Of a stretch of DNA of 64,000 nt, positions 24,773 through 32,926 are shown piece after piece. Each line of letters starts with the position of its first letter. Position 1 is the first letter of the stretch. Location of the stretch: NCBI RefSeq assembly GCF_003385495.1, contig NZ_QNUH01000005.1, positions 62,001 through 126,000 of the forward strand, written 5' to 3'. The translations under genes and the position numbers were made by a program. Below the pieces are notes generated by a model that saw only the letters and a program-made list of their open reading frames with translations, did not search any database and had not been told where the DNA came from. This stretch comes from Chryseobacterium elymi. GTDB lineage: Bacteria; Bacteroidota; Bacteroidia; Flavobacteriales; Weeksellaceae.

Positions 24773-25495
24773 TTAATTAGATACTTTGTGGATATGGAAA
24801 GATCCAATACTTGTTCCTAATAATCCTGCTTCAAGGGCTGAAGATCCAGTAAGTCCAAATGAAATTTTATCTCCGGCCTGGAATGTATACAGTGAATTAA
24901 TTGTACTTTCAGAAATAGTTAAGCTTAAAACAAGCGGAATTGTTATACCGCTGAATACACGGCTGTCAATAAGAGTACCAACACCAGCTCTGTTTCTGAA
25001 AATTCCGATACCCGGAGTATTCGTAAGTAAGGCAGCCTGAAGGCCTGCGCCGTAACGGAATGTAAAACCTACCTGGTAAACACCGTTAGAGGGTATCGTA
25101 TACGTGTTGTCCGTATCAGAGAATAATGCTGCGGATCCTACTGTTCTTTCAGAAGCTAAAAAATTGACAGCCCTGAACCCGGTTGGAAAAAGACCTAGAC
25201 TGATCAGAGTGATTCCGGTAGTTTTCTTCGCTGCATATACGGAGGTATTAACACCAGCTGCAGCTGTGGCAGCATCGATAATCAACTGAGGGTCTACTTT
25301 AGCAACTTGAAATGTTCCATCGTTCACCACCATAATAGTATATCCGGGCAAAGCGGGGATCATTTGGGTGTCCCTTACTTTCAAAGTTCCATTCACATCC
25401 AGGGTAGCGCTCGGGTTAGCTGTATTAATACCAACTTGGGAAAAAGCGGGAAGTGTAAATAAAGCTAAGAGCAAATTGTAAATTTTAGTTTTCAT
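24773..25495 (-). CDS. Secreted C1q/TNF-like jelly-roll surface protein
   Basis: A 240-residue exported protein. After a Sec signal (about 1-19) comes VGINTANPSATLDVNGTLKVRD, a stalk motif very common in surface proteins of flavobacteria. The C-terminal part (about 90-240), with NTYTIPSNGVYQVGFTFRYG, GIGIFRNRAG and LYTFQAGDKISFGLTG, resembles a C1q/TNF-like jelly roll. It is probably a trimeric surface or extracellular protein. No T9SS C-terminal domain is visible. The function is unknown. Confidence 0.72.
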   Translation of the reverse strand: MKTKIYNLLLALFTLPAFSQVGINTANPSATLDVNGTLKVRDTQMIPALPGYTIMVVNDGTFQVAKVDPQLIIDAATAAAGVNTSVYAAKKTTGITLISLGLFPTGFRAVNFLASERTVGSAALFSDTDNTYTIPSNGVYQVGFTFRYGAGLQAALLTNTPGIGIFRNRAGVGTLIDSRVFSGITIPLVLSLTISESTINSLYTFQAGDKISFGLTGSSALEAGLLGTSIGSFHIHKVSN

Positions 25496-25862
25496 TATGT
25501 AAGTTTTTCAATTAGTTTTCAGAATAACACAGCAAAAATCATGCCTTGTATTATGTTTTTTTTAAACATATGTTTATTATATTGTTAATAATTTGTACAA
25601 ATGTTTGTATTGTAATGTATATTATTTTGTAATATAATTATGTGTTAATATATTATAAAGTAATAACAGAGTAAAAATACTTAATTTATTTAATATCCTC
25701 ATATTATAAATTAAATATTTTAAATATCGTTTTAATTATCAGTAAACGTGATGATTATGTGTCTGTTTTGATAGCGTATTTCAAGGAATTGTGATAAGAA
25801 AAGCGGATTGTAAACAAAAAACACTGCCATAAAAGCAGTGTTGTTGGGTTACCTGTGTAATT
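25496..25862. other. 367-base AT-rich gap between the surface-protein gene and pheA
   Basis: It contains the promoter region of the surface-protein gene on the minus strand and the pheA terminator at 25815-25843. The centre (25560-25740) is extremely AT-rich with repeated TAATATATTAT and no ORF. No other feature is seen. Confidence 0.5.
25815..25843 (-). terminator. Terminator of pheA
   Basis: On the minus strand AACACTGC and GGCAGTGTT pair around TTTTAT and are followed by TTTTTG, 20 bases after the pheA stop. Confidence 0.82.
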
Positions 25863-26711
25863 TTAGCTTTCGAGGAGGAATTCTTTATAATTACCCAGAA
25901 AGTCAACCTCCGCATTAATTGACTGAAGTTCCAAAAGAGCATTTCCATGAAGTACTTCTTCCCACTTTCCAACCACATTAATAAAGAAAAAGTAATTACC
26001 GAGGCCTGTTTTTAGTGTTCGGGATTCAATTTTGCTGAGGTTCATCTTTCGCCAGGCAAAAACAGACAGGACCTGATGAAGTCCACCCGCATGATCCTCA
26101 GGAAGGTTGATCAGCATACCGGATTTCTCTCCCAGTACCTCAAGGCTGGTGTTATGGTAAGCCGGCTGCTGTTTGGTAATGACTATAAAACGGGTATGAT
26201 TCTGTTCAAAATCCTGAATATTCCGGTGAACGATTTTTAATCCGTACAGATTGGCGGCAAACTGATTGGCGACGGCAGCTATTTTCAAATCTTTATTTTC
26301 AGAAACATATTTGGCTGCTGCTGCAGTAGAAGAAAAATCCTGTCTTGTTACTTCTTTATGATGCGTATCCAGAAAATGGAAACTTTGAGCCAAAGCCTGT
26401 GGATGAGAATATATTTTCTCTATTTCTTCCATACTGTTCTCAGGATGAATCATCAAATGGTGGGCAATAGGCATCACTCCTTCCGCTTCAATTTTAATGG
26501 AGGGTGTTTTATATAAATAATCCAGGGTCATAGAAACTGTTCCTTCAATAGAATTTTCCAAAGGAACAACAGCTTTTTCAGCTTCTCCGTTGCTAACAGC
26601 ATTAAAGCAGTCCAAAATATTGGCCTGCGGTAAAAGTTCTTCCCCGGGGAAAAGTTGTGTGGCCGCAAGCTGTGTGAAACTTGCGTGGGGTCCCAAAAAT
26701 GCGATCTTCAT
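25863..26711 (-). CDS. pheA: Prephenate dehydratase
   Basis: A 282-residue monofunctional enzyme that converts prephenate to phenylpyruvate in phenylalanine synthesis; no chorismate mutase domain is fused. The catalytic domain (about 1-180) has FLGPHASFTQLAA, VVPLENSIEGTVSMTLD and the active-site NHTRFIVIT. The C-terminal ACT domain has the feedback-site segment IESRTLKTGLGNYFFF, where the usual ESRP reads ESRT, and AGGLHQVL in place of GALxxxL. Phenylalanine control may thus differ, but this is only an inference. Confidence 0.95.
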   Translation of the reverse strand: MKIAFLGPHASFTQLAATQLFPGEELLPQANILDCFNAVSNGEAEKAVVPLENSIEGTVSMTLDYLYKTPSIKIEAEGVMPIAHHLMIHPENSMEEIEKIYSHPQALAQSFHFLDTHHKEVTRQDFSSTAAAAKYVSENKDLKIAAVANQFAANLYGLKIVHRNIQDFEQNHTRFIVITKQQPAYHNTSLEVLGEKSGMLINLPEDHAGGLHQVLSVFAWRKMNLSKIESRTLKTGLGNYFFFINVVGKWEEVLHGNALLELQSINAEVDFLGNYKEFLLES

Positions 26712-26838
26712 ACGTTATATAAAATGTTATGATATTTAGAATTATAATTGATGGACAAAGATGCAAATTAGTTTAAAAAGAATCACCTTCCATTAGTGAT
26801 ATCCTGATTTTTATCTGGCAACTGCTGCCTAAGATCTG

Positions 26839-27249
26839 CTATTTGTTCCAATTTTGCTCAATAAGCTTCATCAGGAAATCCGGACACCTTATAATTTTAT
26901 TGGTTTTTGCATCCAGAAAGAATAGGGTAGTGGATGCTTCCGTAATCTTTACTTTTTCTTCATTAAAAATTTCATATTCAAATTCAATCCTTACCCCCGG
27001 AATTTTTTTTACGTAGGTATGAATTTCTAATTTTTGGTCGTAAAGCGCTGGGCGGATGTACTTAATTTTATAATCTGAAACAGGCAGCCAAATTCCTTGG
27101 TTCTCAATTTCATCGTATGACATTCCTATGCTTCGGAAGAGTTCCACTCTGCCAATTTCAAGATACTCTGCATAGTTGCCATAGTACACATATTTCATAG
27201 GGTCTGTTTCTCCGTAACGTACTCGTATTGAGTGGGTTGTATGTATCAT
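26839..27249 (-). CDS. Acyl-CoA thioesterase, YbgC/FadM-like hotdog
   Basis: A 136-residue 4-hydroxybenzoyl-CoA-thioesterase-type protein. It has the family start VRYGETDPMKYVYYGNYAEYLEIGR with the catalytic Asp at about 16, then IKYIRPALYDQKLEIHTYV. The substrate is unknown. It is divergent from dnaA, a common neighbourhood in flavobacteria as far as I know. The 136-base space between them includes TTATTTACA at 27256-27264, which is two changes or fewer from a DnaA box. Confidence 0.88.
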   Translation of the reverse strand: MIHTTHSIRVRYGETDPMKYVYYGNYAEYLEIGRVELFRSIGMSYDEIENQGIWLPVSDYKIKYIRPALYDQKLEIHTYVKKIPGVRIEFEYEIFNEEKVKITEASTTLFFLDAKTNKIIRCPDFLMKLIEQNWNK

Positions 27250-27385
27250 TTTTAGTCCTTATTTACACATACAAATATATTTTTAAATAATCAATACCTG
27301 CAATATTTTTTTTTGAAAAGAAAAAATTGGACCTTTGTCTTCCTTCTACAAAAAGTACTAACAAAGATTTAATCGGGGCATAAAT

Positions 27386-28840
27386 ATGGATGAAAATTTA
27401 ATGATGATATGGCAGAAGTGTCTTCAGTTCATGCGTGATAATTTAAACGCAGCTGAGGATAATTCTGATCTTAAGAAGCTTGAAAAATCCTTCGACATGC
27501 TATTCGATAAGGTACAGCCACTTTCATTGGTTGCGAATAACCTTACGCTTATAGTGCCGAGCGATTTTTACAAGGAATATATTGAGGATAATTACCTGTC
27601 CCTGCTTTCTGCTGCCCTGAAGAAAAATCTTGGAAAAGGAGTTAAACTATGGTATTCTGTCATGGAAAACAGGCCTACCGGAGAGGAGAAGCCAGTGACT
27701 ATGAATATGAAGGGAAAAAGCGTTCCTACTCCAAAAATGCAGGAAACAATGCCGCAGGGATTCTCTGCAAATATTGTAAACCCTTTTGTAGTTCCTGGAA
27801 TAAGAAAAGTAAATATAGATTCGAATCTGAAGTCTGATTATTCTTTTGATAATTATATAGAGGGTGAGAGTAACAAATTTGCTGCTACAGTGGCGAGATC
27901 AATTGCTAAAAGACCGGGAGCAACAGCTTTCAACCCATTATTTCTTCACGGAGGGTACGGAGTTGGAAAGACACACCTGGGACAGGCTGTAGGTCTTGAG
28001 GTAAAAAATCAGTTTCCGGATAAAGTAGTGCTTTATCTGTCCTCAGAAAAATTTATCCAGCAGTTCATTTCAGCAGCAAAAGCCCATAAGCAGACTGAGT
28101 TTGCGAACTTTTACCAGATGGTTGATGTTTTGATTATTGATGATATACAGTTCCTGTCAGGTAAATCTGCCACACAGGACAGTTTCTTCCACATCTTTGA
28201 CCATCTTCACCAGAACGGAAAGCAGATCATCCTTACCTCAGATAAGGCACCTGCAGATATCATGGATATTCAGGAAAGAATTGTTTCCCGTTTCAAATGG
28301 GGACTTTCTGCCGAAATTAAATCACCGGATCTTTCTACAAGAAGACAGATCATAGTAGATAAACTGAGCAGAGACGGAATTGTTCTTCCTGGTGATATGC
28401 TGGATTTCCTTGCTGCTGAAGCTAAGACGAATGTAAGAGAGCTTATTGGAGTCATTAACTCTGTGATCGCTTATTCTACTGTTTATAAAACAGACTTAAG
28501 TCTTGAATTACTGAAAGATACGATCAATAAGATTGCAGCCAACCAGAAGAAGGTGATCAATATTCCTTATATTCAGGAGGTGGTATGCGATTATTTCGGA
28601 ATCAAAAAAGAACAGCTTCTTTCTAAAACAAGAAAAAGAGAAATTGCACTTCCAAGACAATTGGCGATGTATTTTTCAAAAGAGCTGACTAATGCTACCT
28701 TTACAAAAATAGGCGAAGAGATGGGCGGAAAAGACCATTCAACGGTAATGTACGCCTGCGATACCATTAAAGATGTATCAAAAATTGATAAAGAAGTAAA
28801 GAAGTACGTAAAAGATCTTGCTGAAAGAATCAAAAAATAG
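27386..28840 (+). CDS. dnaA: Chromosomal replication initiator DnaA
   Basis: A 484-residue initiator that binds and melts oriC. Domain I (about 1-90) begins MDENLMMIWQKCLQFMRDN. After a variable linker, domain III has Walker A HGGYGVGKTHLG (about 188-199), Walker B VLIIDDIQFLSGK and the arginine-finger segment ERIVSRFKWGL. Domain IV has the DNA-binding signature GGKDHSTVMYACDTI. No array of consensus TTATCCACA boxes is obvious on either side, so oriC is probably not immediately adjacent. Confidence 0.98.
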   Translation: MDENLMMIWQKCLQFMRDNLNAAEDNSDLKKLEKSFDMLFDKVQPLSLVANNLTLIVPSDFYKEYIEDNYLSLLSAALKKNLGKGVKLWYSVMENRPTGEEKPVTMNMKGKSVPTPKMQETMPQGFSANIVNPFVVPGIRKVNIDSNLKSDYSFDNYIEGESNKFAATVARSIAKRPGATAFNPLFLHGGYGVGKTHLGQAVGLEVKNQFPDKVVLYLSSEKFIQQFISAAKAHKQTEFANFYQMVDVLIIDDIQFLSGKSATQDSFFHIFDHLHQNGKQIILTSDKAPADIMDIQERIVSRFKWGLSAEIKSPDLSTRRQIIVDKLSRDGIVLPGDMLDFLAAEAKTNVRELIGVINSVIAYSTVYKTDLSLELLKDTINKIAANQKKVINIPYIQEVVCDYFGIKKEQLLSKTRKREIALPRQLAMYFSKELTNATFTKIGEEMGGKDHSTVMYACDTIKDVSKIDKEVKKYVKDLAERIKK

Positions 28841-28981
28841 AAATAATTTAATCTGAATAAATTGAAATGGAGAATAGTTTTATTCTTCATTTTTTATTTA
28901 GTTTTGCTGCTGAATGTTATGATTTCGCATCCTTAATTGTCTTATGTATAAATCATTTAATCTTTCAATTAATAAAATGCT

Positions 28982-29431
28982 ATGAAAATATTGATGGTCT
29001 GCCTCGGCAATATCTGCAGAAGTCCTTTAGCAGAAGGTATTATGAAGACAAAGGTCCCGGAAAGTTTTTTTGTAGACTCAGCCGGAACAATCTCTCTGCA
29101 CGAAGGGGAAGCTCCTGATAAAAGAGCTGTAAAAACAGCTGCAAACCATCATATTGATATTTCGCAACAAAGGTCCAGACCTATTACTAAAACTGATTTT
29201 GATACTTTTGATAAGATCTACTGTATGGATATTGATGTATATGAAGATGTGGTTTCAAAAGCACAGAATGAAGAACAGCACCAGAAAATATTATTATTTA
29301 TGTCTGCACTGGGAGATCATAAAAATACAGAGGTTCCTGATCCTTACTGGGGAGATATGAAGAATTTTGAAGATGTTTTCCAATTGTTGGATAAAGGCTG
29401 TGACGCTATTAAAAACCAAATTCTATCATAA
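28982..29431 (+). CDS. Low-molecular-weight protein tyrosine phosphatase
   Basis: A 149-residue phosphatase. The P-loop is VCLGNICRSPLAEG with nucleophile Cys about 7 and Arg about 13, and the general acid is in PDPYWGDMKNFEDVF. The length is typical. It follows dnaA by 141 bases and precedes an exported NTF2-like protein by one base, so 28982-30637 is probably one unit. The target phosphotyrosine protein is unknown, and no capsule locus is in the window. Confidence 0.93.
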   Translation: MKILMVCLGNICRSPLAEGIMKTKVPESFFVDSAGTISLHEGEAPDKRAVKTAANHHIDISQQRSRPITKTDFDTFDKIYCMDIDVYEDVVSKAQNEEQHQKILLFMSALGDHKNTEVPDPYWGDMKNFEDVFQLLDKGCDAIKNQILS

Positions 29432-29432
29432 T

Positions 29433-29936
29433 ATGAAAACATTAATTCTCACACTTCTCTTAAGCTTTAATTTTTCTTTTGCCCAAACCCAGGACGAAAC
29501 TGAAATCCGGAAAGTAATGGAAGAATTTATGCAGTGTATCAAAACCAGGGATGAAGCCAAATTTGCATCTTTATTTCAGGATCCTGTACTTTGGACCGGA
29601 ATATATAATGATAGAACCCAGGCCAAACGTCTGGAAAAAAATCCAAAAGCGGAATACTATTTTACGGATGATTATAAAGCCTTTATCAGAGGCTTTAAAG
29701 ATAATAAATCTGAAGAAAAATTCGACAATATCAAAATCATTGAAGACGGAGCTGTAGCTTCTGCCAATTTTGACTATAGTTTCTGGTATGATGGGAAAAT
29801 GGAAAATTGGGGTAAAGAAATCTGGACCCTGATGAAGATCCACGGAATATGGAAAATTACTTCAGTTACCTTCTCTATGGATCTTACGGAATATTTCCCT
29901 CAACCTACACTAAAAGAAAGAACTAAAAAACAATAA
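29433..29936 (+). CDS. Exported NTF2-like protein
   Basis: The ATG at 29433 gives a 167-residue protein starting with a clear Sec signal (MKTLILTLLLSFNFSFAQ). An earlier in-frame ATG at 29367 lies inside the phosphatase gene and would hide the signal peptide, so it is rejected. The mature part has an NTF2/SnoaL-like pattern: EIRKVMEEFMQCIKTRDEAKFASLF and then IHGIWKITSVTFS. Ligand-binding or enzymatic roles are possible but not determined. It is encoded between the phosphatase and the RsmI-like methylase. Confidence 0.8.
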   Translation: MKTLILTLLLSFNFSFAQTQDETEIRKVMEEFMQCIKTRDEAKFASLFQDPVLWTGIYNDRTQAKRLEKNPKAEYYFTDDYKAFIRGFKDNKSEEKFDNIKIIEDGAVASANFDYSFWYDGKMENWGKEIWTLMKIHGIWKITSVTFSMDLTEYFPQPTLKERTKKQ

Positions 29937-29938
29937 AA

Positions 29939-30637
29939 ATGCTTTTTTTACTCCCAGCCTATTTATCGGAAAATACTTCTATCACTCACTTTTCACCCGT
30001 ACTGAAAGATTATATTATGCAGACGGACTATTTCTTTGTGGAAAATGAAAAAACAGCCAGAAAGATTATTAAATTCTTTGCTCCCGAAAAGAAGCAGTCT
30101 GATTTGAAGCTTTTTCTGCTTGACAAGTACACGGAAAATGCTGATATCAAAGAAGCTCAAACACTTATGCTGCAGGGACAGGACTTTGGGCTCCTTTCCG
30201 AGGCCGGGCTTCCATGTATTGCGGATCCCGGAAACCTGATTGTGAAATGGTGTCATGAAAAAAATATAAGAGTAATTCCTGTTTCAGGACCTTCATCCAT
30301 CATTTTAGCGTTAATTTCCAGCGGATTTAATGGTCAGGAATTTACATTTCACGGTTACCTTCCGATAGATAAAGGAGAAAAGAAAAAGCAGATCCAGCGT
30401 CTGGAAAGTTTGGTGCAACAGACAGGATATTCTCAAATCTTTATGGAAACTCCGTACAGAAACAATCCGCTTTTTGAAGACCTTACCAAATTCTTATCGC
30501 CGAATACAAAGCTCTGCATCGCAGCAAATATTAACGATCCGGAGCATGAATTCATCCAGACAAAAACCATTAACGACTGGAAAAAAGCAAAGCCGGAACT
30601 CCACAAAATTCCTGCGGTATTTGTCTTAGGGAAATAG
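29939..30637 (+). CDS. RsmI-like SAM-dependent methyltransferase
   Basis: A 232-residue protein of the tetrapyrrole-methylase fold. Segments line up with RsmI, the 16S rRNA 2'-O-cytidine methyltransferase: FGLLSEAGLPCIADPG, VIPVSGPSSIILALISSGF, FTFHGYLPIDKGEK and FMETPYRNN. It is shorter than the roughly 285-residue RsmI because the C-terminal region is missing, as in a Bacteroidota paralog group. It may act on rRNA or another substrate. It starts two bases after the previous gene. Confidence 0.85.
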   Translation: MLFLLPAYLSENTSITHFSPVLKDYIMQTDYFFVENEKTARKIIKFFAPEKKQSDLKLFLLDKYTENADIKEAQTLMLQGQDFGLLSEAGLPCIADPGNLIVKWCHEKNIRVIPVSGPSSIILALISSGFNGQEFTFHGYLPIDKGEKKKQIQRLESLVQQTGYSQIFMETPYRNNPLFEDLTKFLSPNTKLCIAANINDPEHEFIQTKTINDWKKAKPELHKIPAVFVLGK

Positions 30638-30647
30638 TTCTCACAAC

Positions 30648-30678
30648 GTCATTGCGAATTGAAAGTGAAGCAATCTCT
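30648..30678. repeat. REP-like element, CATTGCGA...GAAGCAATCTC, copy 1
   Basis: GTCATTGCGA and GAAGCAATCTC flank a diverged centre. The second copy at 43465-43495 has the same ends. The arms ATTGC and GCAAT can pair. Confidence 0.6.
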
Positions 30679-30693
30679 ACAGTAATTTGTCTA

Positions 30694-31288
30694 TTATATC
30701 TCTCGCAGATTTAGTAGATTGAGCAGATCGTTTTGTGAGTATTATAAATCTGCGTAATCAGCTAAATCTGCGAGAGACTACTATGCATCATAAAATATTA
30801 TAGATTATTAACGACTCTTTTTACCCCATCTAAAATATTGGTAGTATTAAAGTTAACCAACAATCCCAATTTCTTATTGGAAAGCTTTAGATAAGTAGTA
30901 AGTTGTTTAAAATGAATATCATCTAGGTTTTTTACGGATTTGAGTTCCAGAATTACTTTATCTTCAACCAGAATATCTATTCTAAAGTTGAAGTCAAATT
31001 CTTTGCCATCATACACTATTGGAATCGCTAATTCAGATTGTACATCAAGCCCATTCTCCTGTAATTCATAGATAAGAATTTTGTGATAAACAGTCTCCAA
31101 GAGGCCTGGTCCCAGCTTGTTGTATACATTAAAGATACATTTTCTTACAATGTAAGAAATTTCATTTTCATTCATTTTGAGTTGTGTTTTAATCTTTACT
31201 AATTTAAATATTTTCAAGGATTAATTTTTTCTCACAGATTACATCATTATAATGTCCAAAAAATCTGCCCGATCTGCGAGAGATATAA
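30694..31288. mobile_element. Inverted-repeat-bounded module carrying a GxxExxY gene
   Basis: TTATATCTCTCGCAGAT at 30694-30710 recurs perfectly in inverted form at 31272-31288, enclosing the GxxExxY gene. At the left end CTCTCGCAGATTTA (30700-30713) also pairs with TAAATCTGCGAGAG (30763-30776), a 14-bp perfect hairpin arm. A degenerate copy, CTCACAGATT, sits at 31231. No transposase is present, so movement would need help in trans. The module lies between two single-copy gene blocks and next to a REP-like repeat. Mobility is inferred from structure only. Confidence 0.55.
30798..31175 (-). CDS. GxxExxY protein, PD-(D/E)xK nuclease-like
   Basis: The ATG at 31175 (MNENEISYIVRKC) gives 125 residues; 14 residues further upstream are in frame but unlike the family. 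The signature GPGLLETVYHKIL is present, followed by FRIDILVEDKVILELKSV, whose Asp, Glu and Lys match a PD-(D/E)xK nuclease core, and then QLTTYLKLSNKKLGLLVNF. The family is widespread and erratic in distribution, with no established function. This copy lies inside a pair of 17-bp inverted repeats, which suggests a mobile gene. Confidence 0.88.
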   Translation of the reverse strand: MNENEISYIVRKCIFNVYNKLGPGLLETVYHKILIYELQENGLDVQSELAIPIVYDGKEFDFNFRIDILVEDKVILELKSVKNLDDIHFKQLTTYLKLSNKKLGLLVNFNTTNILDGVKRVVNNL

Positions 31289-31412
31289 AATCATTTATCA
31301 GTTTGAAGCTGTTTCATTACCATCTTACCTATAAATAAACATTTAACAGCCCTTAACATGCCCTTTGCACCATTCTTGTTCTGTACAGTTTATAACACCA
31401 AAAAAATAAATT

Positions 31413-31790
31413 ATGTCAGATAAGAAATTAGCAGGACTTTGGATAGATACAGAAAAAGCAATTGTTGTAAAGAATCACGATGCACAGAATGCATTCAAAT
31501 TTTTCCTGTGCAGTCCCGTAAAAGCAGAAATACAGCATGGAAATTCAAGTGAAAATGCAGGAAATAATGCAGAACGTACCAACAGGGTAAAGTTCTTTAA
31601 AGAAATAGAACATCTTCTGACCAATTCCCAGGAAGTTTACATTACAGGTCCGGGAACCATTCAGGAAGAGCTTAAAAACTATCTCCATGATACAGCACAA
31701 TTTAAAAATTTAACGATAACATTAGATACAGCACAGAAAATGTCGGAGGAACAAGTGCTGGAAACAGTTAAAGAGTTTTACAATGCTTAA
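31413..31790 (+). CDS. Small protein resembling baeRF/eRF1-like proteins
   Basis: A 125-residue cytoplasmic protein. It begins with LAGLWIDTEKAIVV and has EVYITGPGTIQEELKNYLHD, sequence like the beginnings and GPG-x4-EL segments of bacterial archaeo-eukaryotic release-factor-like (baeRF) proteins. Those are proposed to act on stalled or stressed ribosomes. This protein is shorter than the typical families. The assignment is by motif memory and is tentative. It is a single-gene unit ending in a strong hairpin. Confidence 0.6.
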   Translation: MSDKKLAGLWIDTEKAIVVKNHDAQNAFKFFLCSPVKAEIQHGNSSENAGNNAERTNRVKFFKEIEHLLTNSQEVYITGPGTIQEELKNYLHDTAQFKNLTITLDTAQKMSEEQVLETVKEFYNA

Positions 31791-31806
31791 TCATTGAAAA
31801 AGCAAT

Positions 31807-31841
31807 AAAAATCCGGATATCAGCAATGATATCCGGATTTT
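31807..31841. terminator. Bidirectional terminator
   Basis: AAAATCCGGATATCA pairs with TGATATCCGGATTTT around GCAA. It serves the plus-strand gene ending at 31790 and the DUF4349 gene that converges on it. Confidence 0.87.
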
Positions 31842-31864
31842 GGTATCTACAAAATATTAATTTG

Positions 31865-32776
31865 CTATTTTGATCTTCCTGACTTCCATTTTCGCCATAA
31901 GAAGATGATAATTGGAATAAGTAGCATAAACGGCCATAAAGAAATAATTCCCAATAGAAAACTCATAAAGCTGTTCCACCCTTCAGTGATAGAATCTGCA
32001 AAACGGCTTCCAAAACCAATTTTTGAGGTAGCTGAGCTTCTTACTTTTTCTTTGTATAAACTCAGATTGAGTGTGCTGTAATTCACCCGGTCGTCAATGA
32101 AGCGAAGTCTGCCTTCCGCTATATCAATTTCATCTTCCAGCTCTCGGATGGTCTCCTGAATTTCGATCATGTCTTTTGTAGTAGAAGCACTTCTAAGCAT
32201 ATCGCGGTATTTCTCGATATAGATCTTTTTATTGGCCAATTTGATAGAGACATCGGTATATTCTTCAGTGACGTCATTAGATGAGATATTTTTGGATAAA
32301 ACAGAACCCACTCCGTCAGAAAATGAATTAATGAGCGCATCGAAATTTTTATGCGGGACACGGATAACAAGGTCTAAATTGTCATCTAGGTCAGTGTTTT
32401 GAAACTGTTCAGTTTGAATATAAGCATTATTTTTTTTCAGAATATCTTCTACCTGATTCTGAGCTTTCTTAATATCTCCCACCTGGATTTTCATATTGCC
32501 GTTTTTAATGATCTTTTTGGCAATAGTGTCCAGCTTTTTCGGGGCTATAGAAGGTTGCGCAGATTTATTAACGGGTTCTGATTTTTCAGAAATAGAGCTA
32601 GCAGGAGCCATTTGATAAACTTCTTTTGGCGCTGGAGGAGCCTCCACTTCATACTCAGCGACTGCTACTGCTTTATCAGCTGCTACTGCCGGAGAGGAAT
32701 TGGCAACGTCCAGTTCAGATTTCTTACAACCGCTCATCAATAGAAGTATACATAAAGGTAGAAATAATTTTTTCAT
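31865..32776 (-). CDS. DUF4349 lipoprotein
   Basis: A 303-residue exported protein. The lipobox LLMSGC places the lipidated cysteine at 17. A proline-rich linker follows to about 80, then the DUF4349 core with KKIIKNGNMKIQVGDIKKAQ, LVIRVPHKNFDALI and a coiled coil (about 185-240, DMIEIQETIRELEDEIDIAEGR). A C-terminal membrane helix (about 270-292) ends in basic residues. It is thus anchored at both ends. The role of the family is unknown. Confidence 0.85.
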   Translation of the reverse strand: MKKLFLPLCILLLMSGCKKSELDVANSSPAVAADKAVAVAEYEVEAPPAPKEVYQMAPASSISEKSEPVNKSAQPSIAPKKLDTIAKKIIKNGNMKIQVGDIKKAQNQVEDILKKNNAYIQTEQFQNTDLDDNLDLVIRVPHKNFDALINSFSDGVGSVLSKNISSNDVTEEYTDVSIKLANKKIYIEKYRDMLRSASTTKDMIEIQETIRELEDEIDIAEGRLRFIDDRVNYSTLNLSLYKEKVRSSATSKIGFGSRFADSITEGWNSFMSFLLGIISLWPFMLLIPIIIFLWRKWKSGRSK

Positions 32777-32926
32777 AAATATTTTTTAAGGAATCTTATC
32801 AAAAATTATGCTTAAATCTTTATTTTATTGAATACTTACATTCTTTTATTGATATCTTTAGGATTTAGCTATTTTAATGAAGTTTAAAAATAGCTTGGGA
32901 TCTAAATTTTTTTCTATTTTTATTGA

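Noticed and set aside
27250..27385. oriC beside dnaA
   Set aside because: Only one weak DnaA-box-like TTATTTACA is visible and no cluster of boxes or 13-mers, so an origin is not supported.
28867..29118. 83-codon frame overlapping the start of the tyrosine phosphatase
   Set aside because: It runs through the intergenic DNA and out of frame over the phosphatase P-loop region, without signal peptide logic or a homologous pattern.
30638..31412. CRISPR array from the repeated CTCTCGCAGATTT sequence
   Set aside because: The copies are inverted and irregularly spaced, with no regular spacers and no cas genes.
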